Positions 16,328 to 24,726 of a DNA stretch of 45,052 nucleotides are shown here, one piece after another. Made by a program: the position numbers and the translations under genes. This stretch comes from an uncultured Candidatus Melainabacteria bacterium (GTDB taxonomy: Bacteria; Cyanobacteriota; Vampirovibrionia; Gastranaerophilales; Gastranaerophilaceae). Position 1 is the stretch's first letter. Each line of letters opens with the position of its first letter. The notes beneath the pieces were generated by a model. The model did no database searches, had not been told where the DNA came from, and saw only the letters and a program-made list of their open reading frames with translations. The stretch lies in contig CAMGGL010000002.1 in assembly GCA_946055575.1 (NCBI GenBank), forward strand, positions 1 to 45,052. Direction: 5' to 3'.

Positions 16328-18628
16328 TTATAAAATATCCAACGGGTCAACGTCAACGGTCATTTTTATATCTTTAGGCGAAGATATTTTACCTAAAAAA
16401 CTTGAAATAAATTGATGTCCCTTATCCTCAAGTTTATTTTTAATAAGAATTTGAAAACGATATTGACCATTAATCCGCTCAATTACACAAGGAGTTGGAC
16501 CAAGTACCTCAAGCCTTTCTCCAAAACCGAATTTTTCAATCATAGTACAAAGTCTTAACGCAATTTCTTGAGCCGCTTTTTCTGCTCGAAAATTATTAGC
16601 GGAACTCAAAATCAAACGTATAATTTGACTAAACGGCGGATAATCAAAATCTTCACGAGATTTTATTTCTTTTTCATAAAATTCCGAATAATTTTGCGAT
16701 TTGGCACTTTCTAAGGCATAATATTCAGGATTGTAAGTCTGAAAAACTACACGTCCGCGAAACTCCCCACGTCCGGCACGCCCAGCAACCTGAGTTAAAA
16801 GTTGAAAACCTCGTTCGGAAGCACGAAAATCCGGCAAATTAAAACTTGCATCCGCAGAAATTACTCCAACCAGAGTGACGTTAGGATTATCTAAACCTTT
16901 TGCAATCATTTGAGTTCCTACTAAAATATCTATTTCACCTTTTTGAAATCTCTCCAATAATCTTATATGCTCACCCTTTCGAACAAGTACATCACTATCT
17001 ATACGCTCTACATTATAATTTGGGTACAATTCTTTGACGTACTGTTCAATTTTTTGAGTTCCCGTTCCCGAATTTTTAAGTCCGTCAAATCCACAATTCG
17101 GACAAACATCAGGAAAATATTCAACATGATTACAATAATGACACTTGAGCATATTATCTTTTGAATGCCAAATCATAGGTATTGCGCAATTCGGGCATTC
17201 TATCACATGCCCGCAACCTTGACATTGGGTATATGTTGAATATCCTCGTCGATTAATCAATAAAATCACCTGTTGTTTATTTCCAAGGGTTTCATTTATC
17301 GCAGTTTGTAATGGTTTTGAAATAAGGCTTTTATATGCCGCACGTCCATATTCCTGCATATTTATTACCGTTACCGGTGCGACTTTTGCATTATTATAGC
17401 GTTTTAACATTTCATACAAATGGTTTGAATTTATCGCTCTGTAATAACTTGAGATATCAGGAGTTGCAGAACCCAAAATCAACGGACATCCATTAAATTC
17501 AGCCAACTTTTTAGCGACCAGTCTGGCGTCATATCTCGGTGCAGGTGAGGTTTGTTTATACGCGCTTTCATGTTCTTCATCAATTATTATCAAACCAATA
17601 TTTTGAAGCGGAGCAAAAACCGCAGAACGCGCACCGGCAAGTATTTTTATTTCATTTTTATAAAGTTTTTGCCAAACGTCATACCTTTCGCCTTCTGAAA
17701 TACTACTGTGCCATATAGCAACATCTTTTGTTCCGAATTTACGTGCAAGCCGCTTTGTTAATTGAGATGCCAAAGCAATCTCCGGAGCCAAAAATAACAC
17801 ATTCTTACCTGACTTTATCGTATCATCTATAAGTTTAAAATAAACTTCTGTTTTACCGCTTGCAGTTATACCATGAAGTAGTATTTGAGGAGATTTTTCA
17901 TCTCTAATCTGTTTTGATATACCCTCATATACTTTTTGTTGAATATCCGATAATTGAAATAAATCTTCTTTTTTATCAATATGCAAAATATCCAAAGGAT
18001 TTCGATAAACCTGTTCTTCTGTAAGTTTTATACAACCTATTGCTTCAAGTTTTTTTATAGTTGCCCTTGTCGTTTTTGCCTTTTTCTCAAACTCTATAAG
18101 CGAAATTTTTCCCGCCTGCTGCAACAATTCCAAAACTTGAAGTTGACGCTTTGTTGCTCCATCTGTATGAACAAACTCAACAATATATTCTGTTTTTAAT
18201 GATTTTTCAATGAGTTTTAAAGGAATTGCTGCATTCAAAACGGTTATTAAATCCGTACAATAATAATTAGCAACCCATTCCAAAAGTTTTAAATATTCTA
18301 CCGAAAAAAGCGGAGTTTCATCCAAAATTTTACTAATCTTTTTCGCTCGAATTTCAGGCGGTAAATAATCTGAAAATCCGACACAAAAAGCATTTATCAA
18401 TCCCTGTCTTCCAAAAGGGACTAAAAGAGCCTGACCGATTTTAATTGTATCCTGCATTTCAGGCGGGATTATATAACTAAACGTCTTTACTCCAAGAGCT
18501 TTTACATTCACAAGGCACACAGCATAACGAGGTGCCGAAACCGACACCTCAGATGCTTCACGTCTTTTTAATGCTAATTTACGAGAAGGAATTTCAAATA
18601 ATTTATTTTGAATTGTATCTTCTGACAT
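16328..18628 (-). CDS. priA: Primosomal protein N' (replication restart helicase)
   Basis: PriA recognises stalled forks and reloads the replisome. It has an N-terminal 3' DNA-binding domain (about 33-140), a winged-helix region, the Walker A motif GITASGKT (253-260), Walker B DEEH (350-353), and HSSISEGERYD. A zinc-binding insert follows, with eight cysteines arranged CQGC, CPNC, CHYC and CPNC. Motifs V/VI are GTQMIAKGLDNPNV and QVAGRAGRG. Length is 766 residues, normal. A GGAGAGG ribosome-binding site decides the start. It begins a run with tilS, hpt and a histidine kinase; the PC4-like gene lies 78 nt upstream on the same strand. Confidence 0.96.
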   Translation of the reverse strand: MSEDTIQNKLFEIPSRKLALKRREASEVSVSAPRYAVCLVNVKALGVKTFSYIIPPEMQDTIKIGQALLVPFGRQGLINAFCVGFSDYLPPEIRAKKISKILDETPLFSVEYLKLLEWVANYYCTDLITVLNAAIPLKLIEKSLKTEYIVEFVHTDGATKRQLQVLELLQQAGKISLIEFEKKAKTTRATIKKLEAIGCIKLTEEQVYRNPLDILHIDKKEDLFQLSDIQQKVYEGISKQIRDEKSPQILLHGITASGKTEVYFKLIDDTIKSGKNVLFLAPEIALASQLTKRLARKFGTKDVAIWHSSISEGERYDVWQKLYKNEIKILAGARSAVFAPLQNIGLIIIDEEHESAYKQTSPAPRYDARLVAKKLAEFNGCPLILGSATPDISSYYRAINSNHLYEMLKRYNNAKVAPVTVINMQEYGRAAYKSLISKPLQTAINETLGNKQQVILLINRRGYSTYTQCQGCGHVIECPNCAIPMIWHSKDNMLKCHYCNHVEYFPDVCPNCGFDGLKNSGTGTQKIEQYVKELYPNYNVERIDSDVLVRKGEHIRLLERFQKGEIDILVGTQMIAKGLDNPNVTLVGVISADASFNLPDFRASERGFQLLTQVAGRAGRGEFRGRVVFQTYNPEYYALESAKSQNYSEFYEKEIKSREDFDYPPFSQIIRLILSSANNFRAEKAAQEIALRLCTMIEKFGFGERLEVLGPTPCVIERINGQYRFQILIKNKLEDKGHQFISSFLGKISSPKDIKMTVDVDPLDIL

Positions 18629-18706
18629 ATATACCCTCTCCAGAATTTATAAGCCCTTTTTGGCTATCACAAATTCCATTATCTTTTGGTAAGACAAATC
18701 AAAAAC

Positions 18707-18949
18707 CTAGCCCTCTGCTTCCATAGACATAAATTCTTGCTTAGCTTCCTCAATTGCTTCTGTTAATAAATCCAATTGTTCAGGAGAAAAAGTTACACCT
18801 TTCTTTGTCGGCAACCAAGTTGCACCATCATCTGTAGTGTAAAATATTCTCATATTCAAATAACTTTTACCTTTGTATTCACTAACTGAAATTTGTAATT
18901 GTTCAGTATCAGATCTTTCAATAACCGCTAAAATTTTAGAATCTGCCAT
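18707..18949 (-). CDS. PC4-like single-strand DNA-binding/coactivator domain protein
   Basis: Small 80-residue protein that matches the PC4/Sub1 (transcriptional coactivator p15) fold pattern: ISVSEYKGKSYLNMRIFY, then ATWLPTKKGVTF and SPEQLDLLTEAIEEA, i.e. the beta-sheet strands followed by a C-terminal helix. In eukaryotes and in bacterial homologues such as YdbC this fold binds single-stranded nucleic acid as a dimer. The start is supported by AAGGAGAG. It lies just upstream of priA and has its own promoter. Function in this organism is inferred from fold resemblance only. Confidence 0.8.
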   Translation of the reverse strand: MADSKILAVIERSDTEQLQISVSEYKGKSYLNMRIFYTTDDGATWLPTKKGVTFSPEQLDLLTEAIEEAKQEFMSMEAEG

Positions 18950-18982
18950 TATGTTTCTCTCCTTCTTTTATAATGCTTAATC

Positions 18983-19010
18983 ATTCTATCATAAATCAAC
19001 TGCCATGCAA
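18983..19010 (-). promoter_or_regulatory. Promoter of the PC4-like gene
   Basis: On the minus strand a -35 TTGCAT (19005-19010) and a -10 TAGAAT (18983-18988) are separated by 16 nt, with an extended TG-A before the -10. The predicted leader to the ATG at 18949 is about 28 nt. Confidence 0.6.
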
Positions 19011-19024
19011 ATAAAATATTATTT

Positions 19025-19726
19025 TTAAATTTTAACTGACAACTCCTTCTTCCATACAATATAAAAATAAACCGCCAAAATCGTATAAACAAGCCACATC
19101 AAAATAGTTGCAAAACAATTTGAGCCGTTATAATATGCCTCAATCCACATTAAAGTTGACAATACATTCACAAAAAACCATACATACCATTGTTCAATGC
19201 AACGCTTTACAGTCAAAATCAAACCCAAAACAGAAAAGACTGAAGTTAAAGCATCAAATAACGGACTTTTATCATTCAGATATAGCAAAATAAAATAAAA
19301 AATCGCAGATAAAACAAAAACCCCAACAGAATAATAAAATTTTTCCTTTTTAGATAATTGAGTTTTAACAATTTCACCGGTTTCAGGCTTTAAGTGATTG
19401 CGCCATTTAAAAATACCATAAACTTGCATCGGAAAATAATAACACATATACAAAATCAAATTTCCGTACAAAGCATTTTTAAATGCAATATAACTATAAC
19501 AAAATGTCCCCATTAACCCGAAAATATAACAAGATATTTTACCTTTACCCGCAAAAATTGTGTAACTAATACCGCAAATAGCTGAAATTAAAGCAATCTT
19601 ACTATCATTCAGATATATTGAGATTACAAGAATTGTTATTACAGTAAGCGGGAAAAATATTCTCTCATACTTGCCCCAACCATCTAATTCTTTTTTTATA
19701 AACCCGATTAAACTCATTAAAATCAT
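19025..19726 (-). CDS. pnuC: PnuC-family nicotinamide riboside/vitamin transporter
   Basis: Inner-membrane facilitator of the PnuC family (SWEET-like fold), which usually moves nicotinamide riboside and sometimes thiamine or riboflavin. The 233-residue protein has about seven hydrophobic segments. The family signature RCIEQWYVWFFVNVLSTLMW spans the late membrane segments, preceded by FDALTSVFSVLGLILTVK. MQVYGIFKWRN follows the fourth segment. ATG 19726 has AGGTTAG five nt upstream; a second ATG nine nt later is possible. No nadR kinase or thi gene is adjacent, so the substrate cannot be fixed from context. Confidence 0.85.
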   Translation of the reverse strand: MILMSLIGFIKKELDGWGKYERIFFPLTVITILVISIYLNDSKIALISAICGISYTIFAGKGKISCYIFGLMGTFCYSYIAFKNALYGNLILYMCYYFPMQVYGIFKWRNHLKPETGEIVKTQLSKKEKFYYSVGVFVLSAIFYFILLYLNDKSPLFDALTSVFSVLGLILTVKRCIEQWYVWFFVNVLSTLMWIEAYYNGSNCFATILMWLVYTILAVYFYIVWKKELSVKI

Positions 19727-19827
19727 TCTAACCTAAAATTTCCATAATAATAAATTATTTTAAGAATTATAAAAAAAATTTTACTTTTTACTTTGTGTGC
19801 GTTCAAATATAAATAGGTAAAACTAAA

Positions 19828-20823
19828 ATGTCTATACAAAAAATAAATCCAAATAGTTTAACAACAAGATTTTTAAAAAATAAACGAGTTTTAAAAACCC
19901 TTGAAAAAATATCCGAACACGGCACTTCATTTGCTGCAGGAACGTCACTTATTTTATCATTAACAGTCAGGCCGGCAGCCATTGCAACGACACCGGATAC
20001 CGAAAAAGAAAATAAACAGTATGCCATAGCAAACTCTATTGGCTCAGGGCTGATGAAATTTGCAATGGTAGAATCTGTCGCTATTCCGATTGAAAAGGCC
20101 GTGAAAAATATAGATAAAAATCCTGAAAAATTTTTAAAAACCTCTACATTGGAAAATTTAGGTAAAAATTCAAAAAGTTACAAACTCATTACACAGGTGA
20201 TAAAACTCGGAACCGGATTTCTGACCGCCATTCCGAAATCTATACTTACAGTTGCATTAATTCCGATAATTATGGATAATTTATTCTTCCGAAAAAGAAC
20301 CTCCAAAGCAAATGAAACACAAACACCTCAAGTTCAAAATAATAAAAATATCAGCTTTAACGGCTTGAGCGACAAAATATCCAAAGGAATTTCTAAAATT
20401 ATTGACAATAAAAGTATACAAAATTTTGCAATAAAACACCAAGATAAAGATAAAGATATTGCAAAACATATAACCGCCGCAACCGATATTTTACTAACAT
20501 CAACCTCTGCCTATCAAACAAATAAAAGTGACAGAATTCTAGAAAACCGTAAAAAAGCATTGATATACAATAACATAATTTCAACAGGAATAACTCTTGG
20601 ATTTGGATATGGAATTGATAATATTATTAAAAAAGCTATGGGAAATTTTGTTGATAAATTTAAACTCATTAATGCAAATGACCCTAAATTACATAAATAT
20701 GTCGAAGGTATAAACATCCTTCGTCCTGCAATTATATTTGCAGCAATTTACTACGGAATTTTACCAATATTCTCGACATATATGTCAGAAAAAATAGATA
20801 AATTCATTGAAAAACATAAATAA
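19828..20823 (+). CDS. Uncharacterised membrane protein with internal duplication
   Basis: No family recognised. The 331-residue protein appears to be a tandem duplication. The first half holds a helix-rich module at about 25-92 (GTSLILSLTVRPAAIAT, IANSIGSGLMKFAM) and a hydrophobic segment at about 118-152 (LGTGFLTAIPKSILTVALIP). The second half repeats this as 210-270 (ATDILLTSTSAYQTNKS, YNNIISTGITLGFGYG) and 289-323 (LRPAIIFAAIYYGILPIF). The linker (about 157-195) is polar. There is no cleavable signal peptide. TATAAA (19808) lies upstream with a weak AGGT. Its stop is one nt from the stop of the convergent TPR gene. Confidence 0.78.
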   Translation: MSIQKINPNSLTTRFLKNKRVLKTLEKISEHGTSFAAGTSLILSLTVRPAAIATTPDTEKENKQYAIANSIGSGLMKFAMVESVAIPIEKAVKNIDKNPEKFLKTSTLENLGKNSKSYKLITQVIKLGTGFLTAIPKSILTVALIPIIMDNLFFRKRTSKANETQTPQVQNNKNISFNGLSDKISKGISKIIDNKSIQNFAIKHQDKDKDIAKHITAATDILLTSTSAYQTNKSDRILENRKKALIYNNIISTGITLGFGYGIDNIIKKAMGNFVDKFKLINANDPKLHKYVEGINILRPAIIFAAIYYGILPIFSTYMSEKIDKFIEKHK

Positions 20824-20824
20824 T

Positions 20825-21424
20825 TTATTTACCGATTATGCGTAAAAGATTATTCGCAGGGAAATAATCAGGTAAAATATCAAGACAAGCTTGACAAGAT
20901 TTTAAAGATTTATCAATATTTTTCTCGCTATAATAATATATATAAGCTAATAAATAATGTAATTCCGGATCATGATAAAACTTGTCTTTTGCACGTCTTA
21001 AAAAAAACATCGAGGCAGACATCAAATTATTTGCCCATAATGCACGACCGATAAACTTATAACACTCTGGATTGTAATATGCCATAAAATCCGCATATCT
21101 AATGACTTTCTCTACATAATTTTCTTTACAATAAAGTATCAAAATATTTAAATCCAACTCTAAAAAATTTCTCAATTCAAAATATGTCGGATAAGATTTT
21201 ATGTCATCTTGTAAAAGTTGTATCAAAAACAAGCCCCAATGGGCACGAATGTCACGGTCTTTTTCCATTTGAAAAAACTCTTTGGCTTTATCCAACTTGT
21301 CAAGAACAATACAACAATAAGCAGCTTCAACGTAATTATGATTTAATTCAAAAAAAGTTTTACAGCCTTTCAATCTGCCAGATAGGAAATCTTTTTTTAT
21401 TCTTTCATAATCGCTGCTTGCCAT
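20825..21424 (-). CDS. TPR-like repeat protein, 199 aa
   Basis: All-helical protein with tetratricopeptide-like spacing: YVEAAYCCIVLDKLDKAKEF, CYKFIGRALWANNLMSASMF, LHYLLAYIYYYSEKNIDKSL and CLDILPDYFPANN. No enzymatic motif, signal peptide or membrane segment. I start at ATG 21424 (MASSDYER); the longer reading to 21436 needs a TTG start. It follows the larger secreted TPR-type gene after 21 nt, so the pair is probably one operon. A role as a protein-interaction scaffold is inferred from the repeats only. Confidence 0.75.
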   Translation of the reverse strand: MASSDYERIKKDFLSGRLKGCKTFFELNHNYVEAAYCCIVLDKLDKAKEFFQMEKDRDIRAHWGLFLIQLLQDDIKSYPTYFELRNFLELDLNILILYCKENYVEKVIRYADFMAYYNPECYKFIGRALWANNLMSASMFFLRRAKDKFYHDPELHYLLAYIYYYSEKNIDKSLKSCQACLDILPDYFPANNLLRIIGK

Positions 21425-21445
21425 AGATAATACCAAACCGGATTT

Positions 21446-22747
21446 TTACAAGGTTAAATCACCCATCATAGTCTGCATCATCATCATTTGGATAGCTTCC
21501 GGTGACATCTTTTTCATCCCGTCTTCCGTCATATAAGGAATTATGTCAGAAATATCATCTTTTTTTTTATCGGATGTTCCCAACATTTGAGTTATCTGCT
21601 CAAGCTCTTGTTGATTTTTTACAAATTCAGGATCTTTTTGCAAACTTTCCCATTCACTTGCAAATGACGGCTGTTCATAAGCCAACTTGATTGTACCTAA
21701 ATCAGATTTATGTTTATCAAAATCCTTTATATTTTTCAAATTATATATATCTTTATCTTCATCATCCTTATTGTTGTTAATCGTACTTTGGATTTTCTTC
21801 AACTGAATTTTTTTGTACTCATTATTCAACTCAGGAGATAAACCATTTCCGTATGGTGCATTGATAAAGTCATCAAGTTCTTTATCCTGTTGACCAAACG
21901 GTAATTGAATTTCATCTTTATCTTTATTTTTAGCATCTTTACCACCGGCATTTTGTTTATCTTTTTCATCAACCAACGGACTAAGTTTTTCCTTAAGAGT
22001 ATTGAGATTTCTGTTGACAAGTGTTTGCGGATCAACAGGAACAAGTTCTGCCGCATGAGCATTTACATAATCCGCATAAGGATATACAAGTTCCGGTTCA
22101 TTTACATTAGGATAACATTCTTCATTAGAATTACCCATTACACAATTACGACCGTTCGTCGCATATTTAACAATCATAGGATTATCGTTTAATTCAATAA
22201 CTCTTTCATAAGCTCTGATTGCATTATCTTTATCGCTTACTTTTGTATAAGCCATTGCCAAATAGTAAAATCCCAAAGTATCATAAGGATGTAATCTTAC
22301 ATAAGATACACATTCCTGCATACAACCTGCAAAATCACTTTTGCGATATTTTTCAATGATACTTTCTAATGTCGGATTTTCATAATATGAAGGACCAACC
22401 ATCCATGCCGGTTCTTCAGTCATATTTGAATAGTGTCTTGCAGAAGATTCTCTTAAAGTTTGATTTCTTGTTTTTACGGAATTTGTCATATCTGAACCGA
22501 AATCATATGCGCTCGGAAGCGGAGGTAAATCAGAAGAAGACTTTGCTGCCGATCCGGAAGAAGAAGAATTAGCACTTGGCAGAATATCATTGACTACAGT
22601 TTCTCTATCTGAATAGTCACTATCTACAGGGTGTGTATCTTCATATAAATTATAGCTTTTCAACGGATTTGTAAATGCAAACGCCGCTGAAGATGCTGTA
22701 TTCAATACCAAAACCGCTGCCAGTATAAAGCCTAAATTCTTCTTCAT
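21446..22747 (-). CDS. Exported TPR-containing protein with charged C-terminal region
   Basis: Begins with a typical Sec signal peptide (MKKNLGFILAAVLVLNTASS, cleavage likely after AFA near residue 24). A Ser-rich linker (about 55-75) follows, then a TPR-like pair at about 125-200 (ESIIEKYRKSDFAGCMQECV, TLGFYYLAMAYTKVSDKDNA). A long Lys/Asp/Glu-rich region (about 255-400) leads to a Met-rich tail (PEAIQMMMMQTMMGD). AGAGGA lies eight nt before ATG. Envelope or periplasmic location is expected. Paired with the cytoplasmic TPR gene downstream. Function unknown. Confidence 0.8.
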   Translation of the reverse strand: MKKNLGFILAAVLVLNTASSAAFAFTNPLKSYNLYEDTHPVDSDYSDRETVVNDILPSANSSSSGSAAKSSSDLPPLPSAYDFGSDMTNSVKTRNQTLRESSARHYSNMTEEPAWMVGPSYYENPTLESIIEKYRKSDFAGCMQECVSYVRLHPYDTLGFYYLAMAYTKVSDKDNAIRAYERVIELNDNPMIVKYATNGRNCVMGNSNEECYPNVNEPELVYPYADYVNAHAAELVPVDPQTLVNRNLNTLKEKLSPLVDEKDKQNAGGKDAKNKDKDEIQLPFGQQDKELDDFINAPYGNGLSPELNNEYKKIQLKKIQSTINNNKDDEDKDIYNLKNIKDFDKHKSDLGTIKLAYEQPSFASEWESLQKDPEFVKNQQELEQITQMLGTSDKKKDDISDIIPYMTEDGMKKMSPEAIQMMMMQTMMGDLTL

Positions 22748-22834
22748 TATCTTGTCCTCTTTTGTAAAAATTCTTCTTTTTCAAGGATATTATATGATAT
22801 TATGGACATCAAGTCATAATACAAACGGATGATA

Positions 22835-23398
22835 TTACGAAATTTTCATTGCAAATTTACAACCGCAATAATTTTGTCTGTACAAATTTAGTTCTTTTGA
22901 AATTTTATTAGTTTTTAAAAATCCGTCATTTTTCCTAAAATTTGTTGCAAGATACAATAAACCGTATTTTTTTGCAATTTCGACACCAATTGAGGTCAAT
23001 TTTTCATAATTTTTATGCGGGCTGATTACCATTGATGTCGTAAATTCTTGGATGCCAAGTTCTTTTGCTAATTTTGCACTATTTTCCAATCTCAAAGCAA
23101 AACATTTATCGCATCTTCGCCCTTTCTCAGGTTCATTTTCCAAACCCTTTACATAAGTATAATAAACCTCAGGTTCATATTCCCCAACAATTAACTCACA
23201 ATCTAAAGTTTTGCAAAGTTTCTTTTCTGCCTCAAGTCGTTTATCATATTCTTCTTTTGGAAAAATATTTGGATTATAAAAATAAACGACAACAGAATAT
23301 CCCATATCCTTTAACAAAGATATGGGATAACCTGAACAAATACCGCAACAAGCGTGCATTAGAATTTTTTTAGAAGATTGATTTTGGTTTTGCGCCAT
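22835..23398 (-). CDS. queH: Epoxyqueuosine reductase QueH
   Basis: Last step of queuosine tRNA modification, reducing epoxyqueuosine, performed by the cobalamin-independent QueH family (formerly DUF208). The 187-residue protein carries the conserved N-terminal HACCGICSG (Cys17, Cys18, Cys21), FYNPNIFPKEEYDKR, the RRCDKCF pair (Cys96, Cys99), TTSMVISPHKN and the terminal YCGC (Cys178, Cys180), residues that bind an iron-sulfur cluster and metal. The first 28 nt overlap the end of the VKOR-DsbA gene. No other queuosine gene is in the window. Confidence 0.93.
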   Translation of the reverse strand: MAQNQNQSSKKILMHACCGICSGYPISLLKDMGYSVVVYFYNPNIFPKEEYDKRLEAEKKLCKTLDCELIVGEYEPEVYYTYVKGLENEPEKGRRCDKCFALRLENSAKLAKELGIQEFTTSMVISPHKNYEKLTSIGVEIAKKYGLLYLATNFRKNDGFLKTNKISKELNLYRQNYCGCKFAMKIS

Positions 23399-24593
23399 GT
23401 TCTATTGCCCATTTTTTCAATTCGTGATAACCCTTAACACCCATTTGGAAATCTTCACCCATTTTCATTGAAGGAGTACCGATTTGCTTATTCGCAACCG
23501 CATAATCTATATCATCTGAAATAATTTTTGCAACCTTCTTGCTGTGAGCGTCTTTTTGAAGTTTTTCCATATCAAGATTAAAGCCTGAATTTTTCAACAC
23601 TTCAATAACTTCATCTTCTGTTGCAGGTTTTTTCTCAAAAAATAACGAATTAACTTCCCAGAATTTACCCTGAATTTGTGCCGCTTCCGCATATTTTGCC
23701 ATTGTGCAGGAACCCTTATGAAATTCTTGTTTTAAATGTCTGTTACATTCCATATCCAAAGGCATACTATGATGTTCTACACGCAAATTTTTAAATTCGG
23801 TTACCAATTTGTGAACCATAATATTGCAAGCATAACACATCGGACACATATAATCGGAATAAACACTCAAAACTACAGCATCTTTTTCTTCCGATCCTAA
23901 AACATTACCCTTCACAGCATATTTGTTATTTGTTGCTCTGGTAAATTCACCGTATTCCCTGTTAAACTTTAATGAAGGAGAAAATTTTGCACTTGTATAA
24001 GTCCAACCCAAAAATCCGCACGCACAAAGCATAACTACAATAAATGCAACCCTGTAAGGCACAGGTTTTAGCGCATCAACAAAATCCAGCCAACTCTGTT
24101 TTATTGCTGTAATAAAGTGGCCTTTTATGCCCATAACTGCAATTATTGCAATTCCTAAGTCAATAACATAAGTTACAGCACACATTATACATAATTTTTT
24201 AATACTAAATAAGCTAATACAAAGTAATATCATTGAAATAGTAAAAGAAATCAATCCCAACGATGCAATATAATGAAATTTATTTTTAAAGACTTCTAAA
24301 AATTTTAAAAACGGTATCTTTTTAAGTTTATCAACCGACAAAAGCATTATTATAAATGAATACAAAAACATTCCCCAATAAGCAAGAGGAACACCTAAGA
24401 ATTGAGATTCAGTTGTTCTTGCAACACTATCACAATCAATAAAATCATTCACCGAACAGAAACTCGGCAAAGCATACTGATTAAAATTGGCTTGATAATA
24501 AATATATGCCAAGTCAATTGTTACCACAAAACCTATTAAAAGAAGTATTCCAATAATAATACTCTTTTGGTATTCTCTATTTTCATTTTCCAT
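23370..24593 (-). CDS. Vitamin K epoxide reductase-DsbA fusion (disulfide-bond formation)
   Basis: A one-protein oxidative folding system. Residues about 10-200 are a VKOR-type membrane domain with several hydrophobic helices, the loop cysteines Cys46 and Cys54 and the quinone-proximal active site CIMC (135-138). Residues about 225-407 are a periplasmic thioredoxin-fold DsbA-like domain with CPMC (250-253) and the cis-proline loop GTPSMKM (372-378). The VKOR half should reoxidise the DsbA half and pass electrons to quinone. ATG 24593 is chosen because GGGAGAAG lies directly upstream; an extension to 24632 lacks this. It overlaps queH by 29 nt. VKOR-thioredoxin fusions are known in cyanobacteria and relatives. 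Confidence 0.92.
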   Translation of the reverse strand: MENENREYQKSIIIGILLLIGFVVTIDLAYIYYQANFNQYALPSFCSVNDFIDCDSVARTTESQFLGVPLAYWGMFLYSFIIMLLSVDKLKKIPFLKFLEVFKNKFHYIASLGLISFTISMILLCISLFSIKKLCIMCAVTYVIDLGIAIIAVMGIKGHFITAIKQSWLDFVDALKPVPYRVAFIVVMLCACGFLGWTYTSAKFSPSLKFNREYGEFTRATNNKYAVKGNVLGSEEKDAVVLSVYSDYMCPMCYACNIMVHKLVTEFKNLRVEHHSMPLDMECNRHLKQEFHKGSCTMAKYAEAAQIQGKFWEVNSLFFEKKPATEDEVIEVLKNSGFNLDMEKLQKDAHSKKVAKIISDDIDYAVANKQIGTPSMKMGEDFQMGVKGYHELKKWAIEHGAKPKSIF

Positions 24594-24615
24594 ATTCTTC
24601 TCCCTTTTTCCTACT

Positions 24616-24621
24616 ATTATA
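24616..24621 (-). promoter_or_regulatory. -10 element of the VKOR-DsbA gene
   Basis: TATAAT on the minus strand, 22 nt from the ATG, with a weak TTTAAA (24638-24643) at 16-nt spacing. The predicted leader is about 16 nt and contains the GGGAGAAG ribosome-binding site. Confidence 0.5.
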
Positions 24622-24677
24622 CATTTTATCATACATATTTAAAGATAATTAATCAACCTGCTTAATATCAATATCCC

Positions 24678-24706
24678 TTGAACTAATTTCTAATTAATGC
24701 TAGACT
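24678..24706 (+). promoter_or_regulatory. Promoter of the MshEN-like/asparaginase operon
   Basis: -35 TTGAAC (24678-24683), a 17-nt spacer and -10 TAGACT (24701-24706) with an extended TG-C. The predicted start near 24713 lies downstream of the ATG at 24697, which therefore cannot be the start codon. Confidence 0.65.
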
Positions 24707-24726
24707 TATTGGTATTCGGAGTAGAT

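Noticed and set aside
24697-24726. ATG 24697 as start of the MshEN-like gene
   Set aside because: It lies inside the promoter spacer, upstream of the predicted transcription start; ATG 24727 has GGAG at the right distance.
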